64,000 bases of DNA. Source: Sphingomonas sp. GTDB taxonomy: Bacteria > Pseudomonadota > Alphaproteobacteria > Sphingomonadales > Sphingomonadaceae. Of this stretch, positions 44,353-54,439 are shown in pieces. The stretch lies in NCBI GenBank assembly GCA_025936675.1, contig JAICSX010000001.1:62001-126000 (forward strand), read 5' to 3'. Below the pieces are notes generated by a model. That model searched no databases. It had not been told where the DNA came from and worked only from the letters and a program-made list of their open reading frames with translations. Position numbers and translations under genes: made by a program. The stretch's first letter is position 1. The number at the start of each line of letters is the position of its first letter.

Positions 44353-45434
44353 GCGTCCGACCGGTGATAGCCGGCGCCGTCCGGCCCAAACAGATGTGCC
44401 GCTGCGCCGTCGATCGCGAGACGCACCTCATCTCCCAGCCGCAGGTGGCTGTATGCCTCGTCTTCGGCGGTGATCGGCTGGCCGTCGGAAAGGCGTGCGT
44501 ATACTAGGGTGCGCTCGCCGAGACGCTCGACGAGATCGACTTTCGCTTTCGTTCCCGTCGTACCGGTTGAGATGCGCACCGCTTCGGGCCTGACGCCAAG
44601 CCGAAGCTCTCCGGAAGGAAGGTCTTTCCTTTGCACCTTCGTCTGCACGATCGAGCCGTCGCCGAGCTTCACCGAGGCGAACTTGCCACTTCCGGTCAAC
44701 GTGCCCGGTAGCAATGTCATCGCGGGCGAACCGACGAACTGGGCGACAAAGATATTGGCGGGCCGGCTGTAGATCTCCATCGGCGGCCCGACTTGCTGGA
44801 TGCGCCGGTCGTTCATCACGATAATCCGATCGGCGAGCGTCATCGCTTCGGCCTGGTCGTGCGTGACCATGACCACCGCCGCGTCGACCTTTTGCTTCAA
44901 TTGTGCGAGCTCGACCCGCGTGCGAAGCCGCAACGCAGCATCCAAGTTCGACAGCGGCTCGTCGAGCAGGAAAAGCTTGGGTTCCTTGACCAGCGCGCGG
45001 CCAATGGCGACGCGCTGGCGCTGACCGCCCGACATCTCCGCGGGCTTGCGGTCGAGCAGAGGCGTGATCTCAAGAACCTCCGCGGCGTCGGCGATCCGCC
45101 GCTCGATCTCATCCTTGGCGATGCGCGCGTTCTTGAGGCCGAACGCCATATTCTCGCGAGCGCTCATGTGCGGATAAAGCGCATAATGTTGGAACACCAT
45201 CGCGATGCCGCGATCGCCTGGCGGCAGATTGTCGATGCGCCGGCCCTCGAGCCAGACCTCGCCTGAGTCCGCAGTCTCGAGGCCGGCGATGATCCGCAGA
45301 AGCGTCGATTTGCCCGAACCGGACGGGCCCAGAAACGCAATGAACTCGCGTTGCTCAAGCGTGAGATTGATGTCGTCGAGGACGGGCGTCGCGCCGAAGC
45401 TCTTGCGGATTCCATTCAGCTGAAGGCTCGCCAC
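44349..45434 (-). CDS. ABC transporter ATPase, MalK/UgpC-like
   Basis: 361 aa. Walker A GPSGSGKST (~residues 36-44), Q-loop VFQHYALYPHM, signature MSGGQRQRVAIGRAL, Walker B LFLLDEPLSNLD and H-loop VTHDQAEAM. The C-terminal TOBE domain (~residues 240-350) is characteristic of MalK-type ATPases and may bind regulators. It is the first gene of the ABC operon. Its promoter would lie in the 211-bp gap before the efflux operon, where no XylR-like box is seen. Confidence 0.95.
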   Translation of the reverse strand: MASLQLNGIRKSFGATPVLDDINLTLEQREFIAFLGPSGSGKSTLLRIIAGLETADSGEVWLEGRRIDNLPPGDRGIAMVFQHYALYPHMSARENMAFGLKNARIAKDEIERRIADAAEVLEITPLLDRKPAEMSGGQRQRVAIGRALVKEPKLFLLDEPLSNLDAALRLRTRVELAQLKQKVDAAVVMVTHDQAEAMTLADRIIVMNDRRIQQVGPPMEIYSRPANIFVAQFVGSPAMTLLPGTLTGSGKFASVKLGDGSIVQTKVQRKDLPSGELRLGVRPEAVRISTGTTGTKAKVDLVERLGERTLVYARLSDGQPITAEDEAYSHLRLGDEVRLAIDGAAAHLFGPDGAGYHRSDA

Positions 45435-45645
45435 GCACTCTCCCCTACAGGGCGGCCCAACTTACTGAAAGCGGCGGGCGCGGCAACTTCGCACATCGTG
45501 CTGACGGAAGCAGCGTTCATTACCCCGATGTAATTTGCGTCGGAGCCCATTTGTTTGGGAAGGCTATTGGGGCGCAGGTGATGTAATACTATCGCACGAA
45601 TCGACCGCTCAACCCTACTGCTCGACTTCCCGGAGATCAGATCGC

Positions 45646-47133
45646 GTGCCTTCCCGTCGACCTTGGACCCTTGCGCTTTTCGGCCCGGTGCTGGCTGGCG
45701 GTTGTGCCGCAGGTCCGAATTTCACGCCGCCCGCGCCGCCAGCCGTATCGAGCTATACCGCCAAGCGGACGCAATCGACTGCAGCGACGCCGGGCGTGCC
45801 CGGCGGCAACGCCCAGCATTTTGTCAGCGGTGCGGACATTCCGGCCGATTGGTGGACCTTGTTCCATTCGAAGCCGCTCGACGATCTCATCAGGCAAGCG
45901 CTCGCCAACAATGCAGACTTGAAGGCCGCGCAGGCGGCCCTCCTCGTCGCGCATGAGAACACACTTTCGCAGAAGGGTGCCTATGCGCCGCAGGTCAGCG
46001 CCGGCGTCAGCTACACCCGCGAGAAGGACCCGTCAGCCACTCTTGCGCCTGTTCCCGCCAACAATAGCTTTGCGTACAGCCTGATCACGCCCACGGTCAG
46101 CGTCTCCTACACGCCGGACGTGTTCGGCCTGAACAAGCGCACAGTCGAAGGGCTTACAGCGCAGGAGCAGGCGACCCGCTACCAGATGGCCGCCGTCGAC
46201 ATCACGCTGACGGCGAACCTAGTCCAGGCATACGTCCAGGAAGCCTCGCTCGAAGATCAGATCGAAACAACGAATGAGCTGATTGGCATCAACCGCCAGA
46301 TGCTGAGCCTGCTGCAATATCAGAAGTCAAAGGGCTACATCGGCGGCGCCGATATTGCGGCCCAGCAAACCCAGCTCGCGCAACTCGAAGCGTCGTTGCC
46401 GCCGCTGCTCAAACAGCGCGACCAGCAGAACGACCTCATCGCGGTGCTGGCCGGCCGTTATCCGAGCCAGATGCCAGCGCAGAATGCCTCGCTCGCGGCG
46501 CTGACTCTTCCGTCCGATCTGCCGCTCAGCCTTCCCTCCGAAGTCGTCGCACAACGGCCGGATGTTTTGCAGGCTCAGGCCAATATGCACGCGGCGAGCG
46601 CCCAGATCGGGGTCGCTGCCGCCAACCGGCTACCCAATATCACGCTCACCGGGAATGCCGGCAGCAATGCGCTTGCGCTCGGTCAGATCTTCGGTCCGGG
46701 CACGGGCTTCTGGAACCTTGGAGCTGCGCTGCTTGCGCCGATTTTCGATGGCGGGACCAAGCTGCACCAACTGCGCGGCGCCCGTTACACGTACCAGCAG
46801 TCGGCAGAACAATATCGAAGCACCGTGCTCACGGCGTTCCAGAATGTCGCCGACACTCTTTCCGCGCTCAACCATGATGCCGAGACGTTGAAGGCAAGCG
46901 CTGCCGCAACTGATGCGGCGAAAAGGAGCCTCGATCTGTCGCGGCTCCAGTACAAGGATGGCTACGCGGCCTATCTTGCGGTCCTGAACGCCGAGCAGGC
47001 GTACCAGCAGGCGCGGCTCGCCCAAGTCCAGGCTGAGGCCGACCGCTTCACCGACACGGCTGCGCTTTTCCAGGCGCTTGGCGGCGGTTGGTGGCACCGC
47101 CCCGAACTAATGGCAGCGGCCAATGCGCACTAG
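45646..47133 (+). CDS. RND efflux outer-membrane lipoprotein, NodT/OprM type
   Basis: 495 aa from the GTG at 45646 (GGAGA upstream), with lipobox LAGGC. TolC-fold repeat pair: ADLKAAQAALLVAHEN at the first helix, LVQAYVQEASLEDQIETT, and AAANRLPNITLTGNAG starting the second repeat. An in-frame extension to 45535 has no signal peptide and is discounted. Its 3' end overlaps the adaptor gene by 11 bp. Confidence 0.9.
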   Translation: MPSRRPWTLALFGPVLAGGCAAGPNFTPPAPPAVSSYTAKRTQSTAATPGVPGGNAQHFVSGADIPADWWTLFHSKPLDDLIRQALANNADLKAAQAALLVAHENTLSQKGAYAPQVSAGVSYTREKDPSATLAPVPANNSFAYSLITPTVSVSYTPDVFGLNKRTVEGLTAQEQATRYQMAAVDITLTANLVQAYVQEASLEDQIETTNELIGINRQMLSLLQYQKSKGYIGGADIAAQQTQLAQLEASLPPLLKQRDQQNDLIAVLAGRYPSQMPAQNASLAALTLPSDLPLSLPSEVVAQRPDVLQAQANMHAASAQIGVAAANRLPNITLTGNAGSNALALGQIFGPGTGFWNLGAALLAPIFDGGTKLHQLRGARYTYQQSAEQYRSTVLTAFQNVADTLSALNHDAETLKASAAATDAAKRSLDLSRLQYKDGYAAYLAVLNAEQAYQQARLAQVQAEADRFTDTAALFQALGGGWWHRPELMAAANAH

Positions 47134-48229
47134 GAAAGGCGGCTATATTCTCGCAGCCCTGGCGGGAGCGCTTCTTGCCAGCTGCTCATCGTCGTCCGAT
47201 GAGAACAACAATGCCTCGGCGACCGTGGCGAATGTGCGGCTGACAAAGGCTCAGCTCAGCCACATCCATCTCTACACAGTCGTACCCGTGGGCTATCGCC
47301 AGCAGATCCAGGCTCCGGGCGTGGTCGACTTCGACAACGACCAGGCAACGTCCGTCGTGTCGCCGTTTACGGGGCCGGTGACGCGCATCTTCGTAGCGCT
47401 CGGCCAGCATGTCGCGAAGGGACAGCCGCTCGCGGCCGTCGCCTCGGCCGACGTCGCCAATGCCGTCGCGGCTTACCGCAAGGCGGCCGTCGCCTCGGCC
47501 AACGCCCGGCGCGTCGCAGCGGCGGATCGCGATCTTGCCGCCCACAACGGCATTTCCGAACGCGAAGCGGCGCAAGCGCAGACCGATGCGGCCAGTGCCG
47601 AAGCCGACCGGGTGGCAGCGCTCCAGGCGCTCGCATCAATGGGGGCAAGCCCCGCGTCGGGCCTCAACGGAGTCATCCGTGCCCCGGTCTCGGGCGTCAT
47701 CGCGGACAAGACAGTTACTCCGGGCCAGCTTCTGCAGGCTGGCAGCACGGCCGCGTTCACGGTCGCGAACCTATCGCAGGTGTGGGTGATGGCGCAGATC
47801 TCACCAACCGATCTTGCCGCGATCGGTGTTGGTGACGCTGCAACCATCAATCCCGGCAACGGGACCGGTCCATTCAGGGGAACCGTCCAGAATGTCGGCG
47901 CCTCCGTGGACCCGGACACGCGCGCAGTCGTCGCGCGGATCGCCACTCCGAACATCGGCGGCCTGCTCAAGAAGCAGATGTACGTCGACGTATCGATCGA
48001 ATCTGGTCGCGTGAGCACCGGCCTGCTCGTGCCCGTGCCGGCCGTGCTCCACGACGATGAGAACCTGCCCTTCGTCTACATCGCGTTGCCCGACGGCAGC
48101 TTCGCCCGGCGGCATGTGACACTCGGTTATCGCGACAGCCAGAATTACGACGTGACCAGCGGCCTTGCGAGCGGCGACAAGATCGTGGCGGATGGGGCCA
48201 TCTTCCTGCAGTTCATGCAGAGCCAATGA
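47123..48229 (+). CDS. RND efflux periplasmic adaptor, CusB/CzcB type
   Basis: 368 aa. Lipobox LLASC at the N-terminus, a Ser/Asn-rich linker, a beta-barrel/lipoyl region (VVSPFTGPVTRIFVALGQHV, GVIRAPVSGVIADKTVTPGQLL) and a helical hairpin between. It lacks the Met/His-rich N-terminal metal motif of true CusB. Overlaps the transporter gene by 4 bp (ATGA). Confidence 0.92.
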   Translation: MRTRKGGYILAALAGALLASCSSSSDENNNASATVANVRLTKAQLSHIHLYTVVPVGYRQQIQAPGVVDFDNDQATSVVSPFTGPVTRIFVALGQHVAKGQPLAAVASADVANAVAAYRKAAVASANARRVAAADRDLAAHNGISEREAAQAQTDAASAEADRVAALQALASMGASPASGLNGVIRAPVSGVIADKTVTPGQLLQAGSTAAFTVANLSQVWVMAQISPTDLAAIGVGDAATINPGNGTGPFRGTVQNVGASVDPDTRAVVARIATPNIGGLLKKQMYVDVSIESGRVSTGLLVPVPAVLHDDENLPFVYIALPDGSFARRHVTLGYRDSQNYDVTSGLASGDKIVADGAIFLQFMQSQ

Positions 48230-51200
48230 GCGACGAACCGCCGGCCGAAATCCCGGACGTGCCGCCGCGCACGGGCTCGTCCTTCATCAATCGAATTGTC
48301 GCGCTCAGCCTCGAGCAGAGAATACTCGTCGCCTTTCTGACGGTCCTCCTGATTGGCGCCGGTATCCACGCCTGGAGCAAGCTGCCGGTCGACGCTTACC
48401 CGGACCTGTCACCGCCGATGGTTTCGATCACGGCTCAATGGCCGGGGCACTCTGCCGAAGAGGTCGAGAGGCTGATCACCGTTCCGATCGAGCGCGAGAT
48501 GAACGGCATCCCGAAGGAGAATAACCTCCGCTCAATCTCCCTTTACGCGCTGTCCAGCATCGACATCACCTTCGACCAGGACACCGATCGGCAATTTGCC
48601 CGCCAGCAGGTGTTCAACCGGCTGCCCGGACTCGATTTGCCGAGCGGCGTTTCTCCGGAGGTCGAGCCGCTCACGTCGCCATCGGGGCTTATCTACCGCT
48701 ACACGCTGCAGAGCCCCGATCGGTCTCCCACCGAGCTCAAGACGTTCGAGGACTGGACCGTCGAGCCGCAGTTCCGGTCCGTCGCGGGAGTCGCCGACGA
48801 TTCCGGCTTTGGCGGCGGGACGATGCAATACCAGGTGCTCCTCGACCAATATCGCCTCGCCGGAGCGGGGCTATCGCCGCAGCAGGTCGAAAGTGCACTC
48901 GGCTCAAACAATGGCAATGGCGGCGGCGGATTCTACTCGGAAGGCGGGCAATTTTATTACGTGCGCGGACTCGGCCGCCTGTCGACGCTCGACGACATCG
49001 GCAATGTGGTGGTCGCGGTCCACAACGGCATCCCGACCTTGGTCAAGGACGTCGGCCAGGTCACGCTGGGCATCGCGCCGCGGCTCGGACAGTTCGGGAT
49101 CGATAAGCAGAATGACGCGGTCGAGGGCGTCATCATGCTGCGCACCGGGGAGAAGACGCAGGACGTCCTGAAGGGCGTCGAAGCAAAGACGCGCGAGCTC
49201 AACACCAGCATCCTGCCCAAGGACGTGAAGGTCGTCCCCTTCTACGACCGATCCGATCTGGTCCACGAGACAGTGCGCACGGTCGAGAACAATTTGCTTC
49301 GCGGCATGCTGCTCGTCGTCGTTGTGCTCATCTTCTTCCTCTACGACGTTCGTTCCGGGCTCATCGTCGCGGTAACGATCCCTCTCTCACTGCTGTTCGC
49401 CTTCGCGTGCCTGAACATTCAAGGGGCATCGGCAAACCTGCTGTCGATCGGCGCAATCGACTTCGGAATCCTCGTCGATGCAGCCGTGATCATGGTCGAG
49501 AACATCTACCGGCGGCTCGCGCTGGCGGAGGATCGTCCAGACAACATCATCGCCATCATCCGCGACGCTGCAGCGGAGGTCGATCGCCCGCTCTTCTATT
49601 CGGTGATCGTCATCGTCGTCAGCTTCCTCCCGATCTATGTCTTGACCGGCCCATCCGGCGTGCTGTTCAAGCCGATGGCTGACACGATGATCTTCGCGCT
49701 GATCGGATCGCTGATCGTCACGTTGGCGCTGCTTCCGGTGCTCTGCTCATGGCTGATGCGCAGCGGTATTCGTGAACGGCGGAATGCGATCTTCGAACGA
49801 ACCCGCACGGCATACACGCGCTGGCTCGACTATTGCCTCGCGCGGCCGCGGGGGACCATTGCCGGATCGGCAATCCTACTGCTCGCTTCACTGCTGATCT
49901 TCGCCGATGTAGGCGCCGAGTTCATGCCGCATCTCGACGAGGGCGCGCTGTGGGTCAGGGCCACCATGCCCTACACGATCTCGTTCGACCAATCGGCAAA
50001 GATCGTTCCGCAGATCCGCTCGATCATCGCGTCCTTTCCCGAGGTGACGGTGGTCGGCTCCGAACATGGGCGGCCGGACGACGGGACCGATCCCACCGGC
50101 TTCTTCAATGCCGAATTCTTCGTCGGTCTCAAGCCCTATTCCGACTGGCATGGGAAGTACCACAACAAGGCGCAGCTCATTGCGGCGATGAACGACAAGC
50201 TGCAGACCTTCCCGGGAATCACGTTCAATTACACGCAGCCCGCCGAGGACGCCGTCGACGAAGCCGAGACCGGGCTCAAGAGCGCGCTGGCGGTCAAGAT
50301 CTTCGGGCCGGACCTCAATACGCTGGAGGCAAAGGGCAAGGCCATCAAGGCCGTGCTCGAGCACGTCCGCGGCATCCGCGACGTGACCCTGGTGCAGGAG
50401 CTCGGTCAGCCGAGCCTGGTGATCAAGATCGATCGCGCGAAGATCGCCCGCTACGGGATCAACGTCGACGACGTGAACGGGCTGATCCAGACACCGATCG
50501 GCGGCGACGTCGCGACGCAGGTCGTTCAGCAGGAGAAGGAATTCGACCTGCTTGTTCGCCTGGAGGGGCAATATCGCGATGATCCGGTGGCGATCGGCAA
50601 CATTCTCGTCGCGACGCCGGCGGGACAGCACATTCCGCTGAAGGAGCTCGCCGATATCTCCGTCAGCAACGGCGCCTCCTTCATTTACCGCGAGAACAAC
50701 AGCCGCTTCATCGGCGTGCAATTCTCCGTCGAAGGCCGCGACCTCGCGAGTGCCGTCCAGGACGCTATGGCGCAGGTTTCGCAGAAAGTGCAGCTGCCCC
50801 AGGGCTATCGCGCCGACTGGGGTGGCGAATATAGCGAGTATACCGCGTCGCGCGCGCAATTGATGACGATCGTGCCGCTGACCTTGCTGCTGATCTTCCT
50901 GCTATTGTTCTTCCTCTACCGGAACTTCAAATTCCCGGCGATCGCGCTCGCCGGCGTGCTCATGTCGGCTCCGGTCGGCGGCATCCTGGCGCTATGGCTG
51001 ACGGGGACGCCATTCTCTGTATCATCCGGGATCGGATTCCTCGCGCTGTTCGGAGTCTCGGTGCAGACGGCGCTGGTCTACATCTCGTACGTCAATGAGC
51101 TTCGCCTTGGCGGAATGGGGCTACCAGCAGCCATCCGCGAGAGCGCGATCCTTAGGCTCCGCCCAATCATGATGACCGCGCTGGTCGCCGCGCTCGGGCT

Positions 51201-51360
51201 CCTTCCGGCTGCCGTCGCGACGGGCGTCGGTACAGACACGCAGCGTCCGTTTGCGATCGTGATCGTAGGTGGCCTGGTCACCTGCCTGCTGATCATCATT
51301 TTCCTGATGCCGGCGCTCTACACGATCGTCGCTCGAGAGGGTGACCACCTCGAAGTCTAA
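48226..51360 (+). CDS. RND efflux transporter, heavy-metal (CzcA/CusA) subtype
   Basis: 1044 aa, the usual RND length with two homologous halves. The TM4 proton-relay signature DFGILVDAAVIMVEN places Asp412, Asp418 and Glu425, the D-D-E triad of the HME class. The second half repeats the fold. Forms the inner-membrane engine with the adaptor and OMF encoded upstream. Substrate is undefined: HME architecture suggests divalent or monovalent metals, but no metal-binding accessory or regulator is adjacent. Confidence 0.93.
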   Translation: MSDEPPAEIPDVPPRTGSSFINRIVALSLEQRILVAFLTVLLIGAGIHAWSKLPVDAYPDLSPPMVSITAQWPGHSAEEVERLITVPIEREMNGIPKENNLRSISLYALSSIDITFDQDTDRQFARQQVFNRLPGLDLPSGVSPEVEPLTSPSGLIYRYTLQSPDRSPTELKTFEDWTVEPQFRSVAGVADDSGFGGGTMQYQVLLDQYRLAGAGLSPQQVESALGSNNGNGGGGFYSEGGQFYYVRGLGRLSTLDDIGNVVVAVHNGIPTLVKDVGQVTLGIAPRLGQFGIDKQNDAVEGVIMLRTGEKTQDVLKGVEAKTRELNTSILPKDVKVVPFYDRSDLVHETVRTVENNLLRGMLLVVVVLIFFLYDVRSGLIVAVTIPLSLLFAFACLNIQGASANLLSIGAIDFGILVDAAVIMVENIYRRLALAEDRPDNIIAIIRDAAAEVDRPLFYSVIVIVVSFLPIYVLTGPSGVLFKPMADTMIFALIGSLIVTLALLPVLCSWLMRSGIRERRNAIFERTRTAYTRWLDYCLARPRGTIAGSAILLLASLLIFADVGAEFMPHLDEGALWVRATMPYTISFDQSAKIVPQIRSIIASFPEVTVVGSEHGRPDDGTDPTGFFNAEFFVGLKPYSDWHGKYHNKAQLIAAMNDKLQTFPGITFNYTQPAEDAVDEAETGLKSALAVKIFGPDLNTLEAKGKAIKAVLEHVRGIRDVTLVQELGQPSLVIKIDRAKIARYGINVDDVNGLIQTPIGGDVATQVVQQEKEFDLLVRLEGQYRDDPVAIGNILVATPAGQHIPLKELADISVSNGASFIYRENNSRFIGVQFSVEGRDLASAVQDAMAQVSQKVQLPQGYRADWGGEYSEYTASRAQLMTIVPLTLLLIFLLLFFLYRNFKFPAIALAGVLMSAPVGGILALWLTGTPFSVSSGIGFLALFGVSVQTALVYISYVNELRLGGMGLPAAIRESAILRLRPIMMTALVAALGLLPAAVATGVGTDTQRPFAIVIVGGLVTCLLIIIFLMPALYTIVAREGDHLEV

Positions 51361-51365
51361 TCAAT

Positions 51366-51383
51366 TGCCGGTTTGAACCGGCA
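51366..51383 (+). terminator. Hairpin after the RND operon
   Basis: TGCCGGTT (51366-51373) pairs with AACCGGCA (51376-51383) around a TG loop, 5 bp after the transporter stop. The following sequence (TTATGAA) is not a strong U-run, so termination may be partial. Confidence 0.55.
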
Positions 51384-51466
51384 TTATGAACTCCGTCAAA
51401 TCAGGGAACGTCACCACAACAGCCTAGTTGCAAGAACTACGGTTCGGAATTTGCACCAGGCAAGCA

Positions 51467-52669
51467 TTGAAAAAAGTCCCTGACACCATCGCGAGCATCG
51501 AGGATCTTCGCCGGCAAGCGCACCGGCGGGTCCCGAAGCCGTTCATGGACTATGTCGAGGCAGGCTCGTTCAGCCAGATCACCCTGTGCGAGAACCGCCG
51601 CGACCTTGATTCCATCCGCTTCCGCGAGCGCGTCATGTTCGACGTATCGGACCGCAAGCTGTCGACGACGATGCTCGGAGAGCCGGTCTCCATACCAGTG
51701 GCGCTGGGACCGGTCGGCATGTGTGGCGCCGTCTGGTCGAACGGAGAAATCCTCTCGTGCCGCGCAGCGCAGGATTTCGGCGTCCCATTCGCGCTCTCCA
51801 CCAATGCGTTGCTGTCGATCGACGATGTTGCGGAGGGAGTCGACAAGCCGTTCTGGTTTCAGCTCTACCTCGAAAAGGACCGCGGCTTCTCCGAACATCT
51901 GATCGACCGTGCGAAGGCACTTTGCTGCCCGGTCCTGATCCTGACCATGGATCTTCACGTAGAAGGTATCCGCTATGTCGATGCGCATAACGGGCTCGGG
52001 GCGCCGCCAAAGCTCACCCCGGCCAACATCTGGAGCATCGTCTCGCACCCGAGCTGGGCGTTCGCGATGCTTCATTCCAAGCGGTGGACCTTCGGCAACT
52101 ACGCCGGGAAGATGCAATCGGGGAACGTGAAGGAGATGGCGGAGCTGGTCAGGAGCCAGCTCGATTCATCCTTCGACGTGAAGACGCTCGAGTGGGTGCG
52201 TTCGCTTTGGCCCGGAAAGCTGATCGTCAAAGGGCTCCTCGATGTCGATGACGCTAAAATGGCGGTGCATGCGGGCGCCGACGCGATCCTCGTCTCCAAT
52301 CACGGCGGGCGGCAGCTCGACAGCGCGCCTTCGACGGCATCAGTATTGCCGCAGATCGTCGATGCGGTCGGCGGCAAAACAGAGGTCTACGTCGATAGTG
52401 GCGTGCGTAGCGGCCTCGACGTTCTGAAGTTTCTCGGGCTTGGCGCGCGAGGCTGCTTCATTGGGCGGAGCTACATCTACGGACTCGGCGCCTACGGACA
52501 GGCCGGCGTGACCAAAGCTCTCGACGTCATTCGCGAAGAGCTGAGCATCGCCATGGCGCTGGTCGGAGTCACCGACGTCGCCGAAATCGACCGCGACATC
52601 ATCCTTCGCGGCCTTGCTCCGCCCGATCACCCGAACCGATGCGCTCTCCCGAGCGTTGACCTTAGATAG
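51467..52669 (+). CDS. FMN-dependent alpha-hydroxyacid dehydrogenase (L-lactate/glycolate oxidase family)
   Basis: 400 aa from the TTG at 51467 (AGG ~8 nt upstream); a frame to 51428 exists without support. Catalytic block S277-N-H279-G-G-R-Q-L-D, with H279 the conserved base, and TTMLGEPVSIPVALGP / LYLEKDRGF around the FMN. Oxidises L-2-hydroxyacids such as L-lactate to 2-oxoacids with electrons to quinone or oxygen. It is the first gene of a three-gene set with the PoxB-like and D-lactate-type genes; the next gene starts 15 bp on. Confidence 0.9.
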   Translation: MKKVPDTIASIEDLRRQAHRRVPKPFMDYVEAGSFSQITLCENRRDLDSIRFRERVMFDVSDRKLSTTMLGEPVSIPVALGPVGMCGAVWSNGEILSCRAAQDFGVPFALSTNALLSIDDVAEGVDKPFWFQLYLEKDRGFSEHLIDRAKALCCPVLILTMDLHVEGIRYVDAHNGLGAPPKLTPANIWSIVSHPSWAFAMLHSKRWTFGNYAGKMQSGNVKEMAELVRSQLDSSFDVKTLEWVRSLWPGKLIVKGLLDVDDAKMAVHAGADAILVSNHGGRQLDSAPSTASVLPQIVDAVGGKTEVYVDSGVRSGLDVLKFLGLGARGCFIGRSYIYGLGAYGQAGVTKALDVIREELSIAMALVGVTDVAEIDRDIILRGLAPPDHPNRCALPSVDLR

Positions 52670-52684
52670 CAGGAGACAAGAGAC

Positions 52685-54439
52685 ATGGCGCAGACCGCCG
52701 GCGATATCCTCGTCCAGACGCTGATCGACTGGGGCGTCGACACGATTTTCGGAATCCCTGGCGACGGCATCAACGGCGTCTTCGAGGCCCTTCGGAAGCG
52801 CCAGGACGAAATCTGCTTCGTCCAGACTCGGCACGAGGAAGCTGCAGCTTATGCGGCCTGCGCCTATGCGAAATTCACCGGCAGGCTCGGGGTCTGCGTC
52901 GCAACATCGGGACCCGGCGGCATCCATCTCCTCAACGGAATTTACGACGCCAAGCTCGACGGCCAGCCGGTCCTCGCAATCACCGGCGCCCAGCATCACG
53001 ATTTGCTCGAAACCCTCACACAGCAGGACGTGGCGCTCGATAAATTGTTTGTCGACGCGACGGCTTATTCGGTGCGGGTCATGGGTCCGGCCCACGTCGA
53101 GAATGTCGTTGAAATGGCGTGCCGGACGGCGCTCTCCTACCGCCAGCCGACCCACGTGATGATCCCCGTCGATATCCAGTCGATGCCGGTCGACAAGAGC
53201 CACCGCTCCGAGCGGAACGTCGCTCACCATGTTTCGAACCTGATGGCGCGCGGCGGACAAATGCCCGATCCCGAGATGATCCAGCGCGCCGCGGACATTC
53301 TCAATGGGGCGGAGAAGCCGTTCATTCTCGCCGGCCGGGGAGCGATCGGCGCGGCCAACGAGCTGATTGCCGTCGCCGAGCGGCTCCAGGCGCCGATCGG
53401 CAAGCCGCTGCTCGGCAAGGCTTCGGTTCCAGACGAAAGCCCATATACGACCGGCGGAGTTGGCCTACTCGGCACCAGGCCGTCACAGGAAGCGCTCGAA
53501 AGCTGCGACACCTTGCTGATCGTCGGCTCGAGCTTCCCGTACATCGAATTCTATCCGAAGCCGGGCAAAGCCAAGGCGGTCCAAATCGAGCTTGATCCCA
53601 AGCGCGTCGGCCTGCGCTATCCGGTCGATGTCGGCCTCGTCGGCGACAGCAAGCGGGTGTTGGGCGAGCTGCTTCCTCTCCTTCGCAAGAACGAGAGCAG
53701 CAAGTTCCTCGAGAAGACGCAGAAATCGATGACCGAGTGGCGTCAGCTGATGGACGAGCGTGGCACCCGCCGCGAAACGCCGATGAAGCCGCAGGTCGTC
53801 ACCCACGAGCTGAACAAGCTTCTCAATGACGACGCCATTGTCATCACCGACAGCGGCACGATCACCTGCTGGACGGCGCGGCACGTCGATATTCGCGGCG
53901 ACATGATGTTCAGCTGCTCGGGGACCCTCGCGAGCATGGCGTGCGGACTGCCCTATGCGATCGGCGCGGCGATTGCTTACCCCGGCCGTCAGGTCGTCGC
54001 GATCATCGGCGACGGGTCGGCGGCGATGCTGATGGGTGACCTCGCGACGCTCCGAAAATACGACCTCGACGCCAAGATCATCGTCATCAAGAACGATGCG
54101 CTCGGGCAGATAAAGTGGGAGCAGATGGTGTTCCTGGGGAACCCGGAATACGGCTGCGAGCTCGAGCCGATCGACTTCGCCAAGGTCGCTGAAGGTTTCG
54201 GCATTTCCGCAGTGAGGATCGAGGACCCCTCGCGCTGCGCTGATCAGCTGCGCGAGGCGCTCTCGACCAAGGGTCCGTGCCTGATCGAGGCCGTTGTCGA
54301 TCCGAACGAGCCGCCGATGCCGCCGAAGATCGAAGCCAAGCAGGCGCTGCACTTCGCCGAATCGCTTGTTCGCGGAACGCCCAATGCCGGGAAGATCGCG
54401 CTGACGCTTGCGTCCGATACCGTCCGCGAACTGGTGTGA
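52685..54439 (+). CDS. poxB: Thiamine-dependent pyruvate dehydrogenase (quinone), PoxB-like
   Basis: 584 aa ThDP enzyme. Activating Glu51 (HE-EAAAYAA), PAPG-type middle domain (FILAGRGAIGAANEL, FAD site), and the ThDP/Mg motif GDGSAAM (D443) through IKNDALG. The domain order and length are those of PoxB rather than acetolactate synthase, which needs a small subunit. Converts pyruvate to acetate and CO2 on the membrane, reducing quinone. Its TGA overlaps the GTG of the next gene. Confidence 0.88.
   Translation: MAQTAGDILVQTLIDWGVDTIFGIPGDGINGVFEALRKRQDEICFVQTRHEEAAAYAACAYAKFTGRLGVCVATSGPGGIHLLNGIYDAKLDGQPVLAITGAQHHDLLETLTQQDVALDKLFVDATAYSVRVMGPAHVENVVEMACRTALSYRQPTHVMIPVDIQSMPVDKSHRSERNVAHHVSNLMARGGQMPDPEMIQRAADILNGAEKPFILAGRGAIGAANELIAVAERLQAPIGKPLLGKASVPDESPYTTGGVGLLGTRPSQEALESCDTLLIVGSSFPYIEFYPKPGKAKAVQIELDPKRVGLRYPVDVGLVGDSKRVLGELLPLLRKNESSKFLEKTQKSMTEWRQLMDERGTRRETPMKPQVVTHELNKLLNDDAIVITDSGTITCWTARHVDIRGDMMFSCSGTLASMACGLPYAIGAAIAYPGRQVVAIIGDGSAAMLMGDLATLRKYDLDAKIIVIKNDALGQIKWEQMVFLGNPEYGCELEPIDFAKVAEGFGISAVRIEDPSRCADQLREALSTKGPCLIEAVVDPNEPPMPPKIEAKQALHFAESLVRGTPNAGKIALTLASDTVRELV

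Noticed and set aside
52340..53260. Minus-strand 306-codon frame over the hydroxyacid/poxB junction
   Set aside because: Antisense shadow; both plus-strand genes have catalytic motifs in frame.
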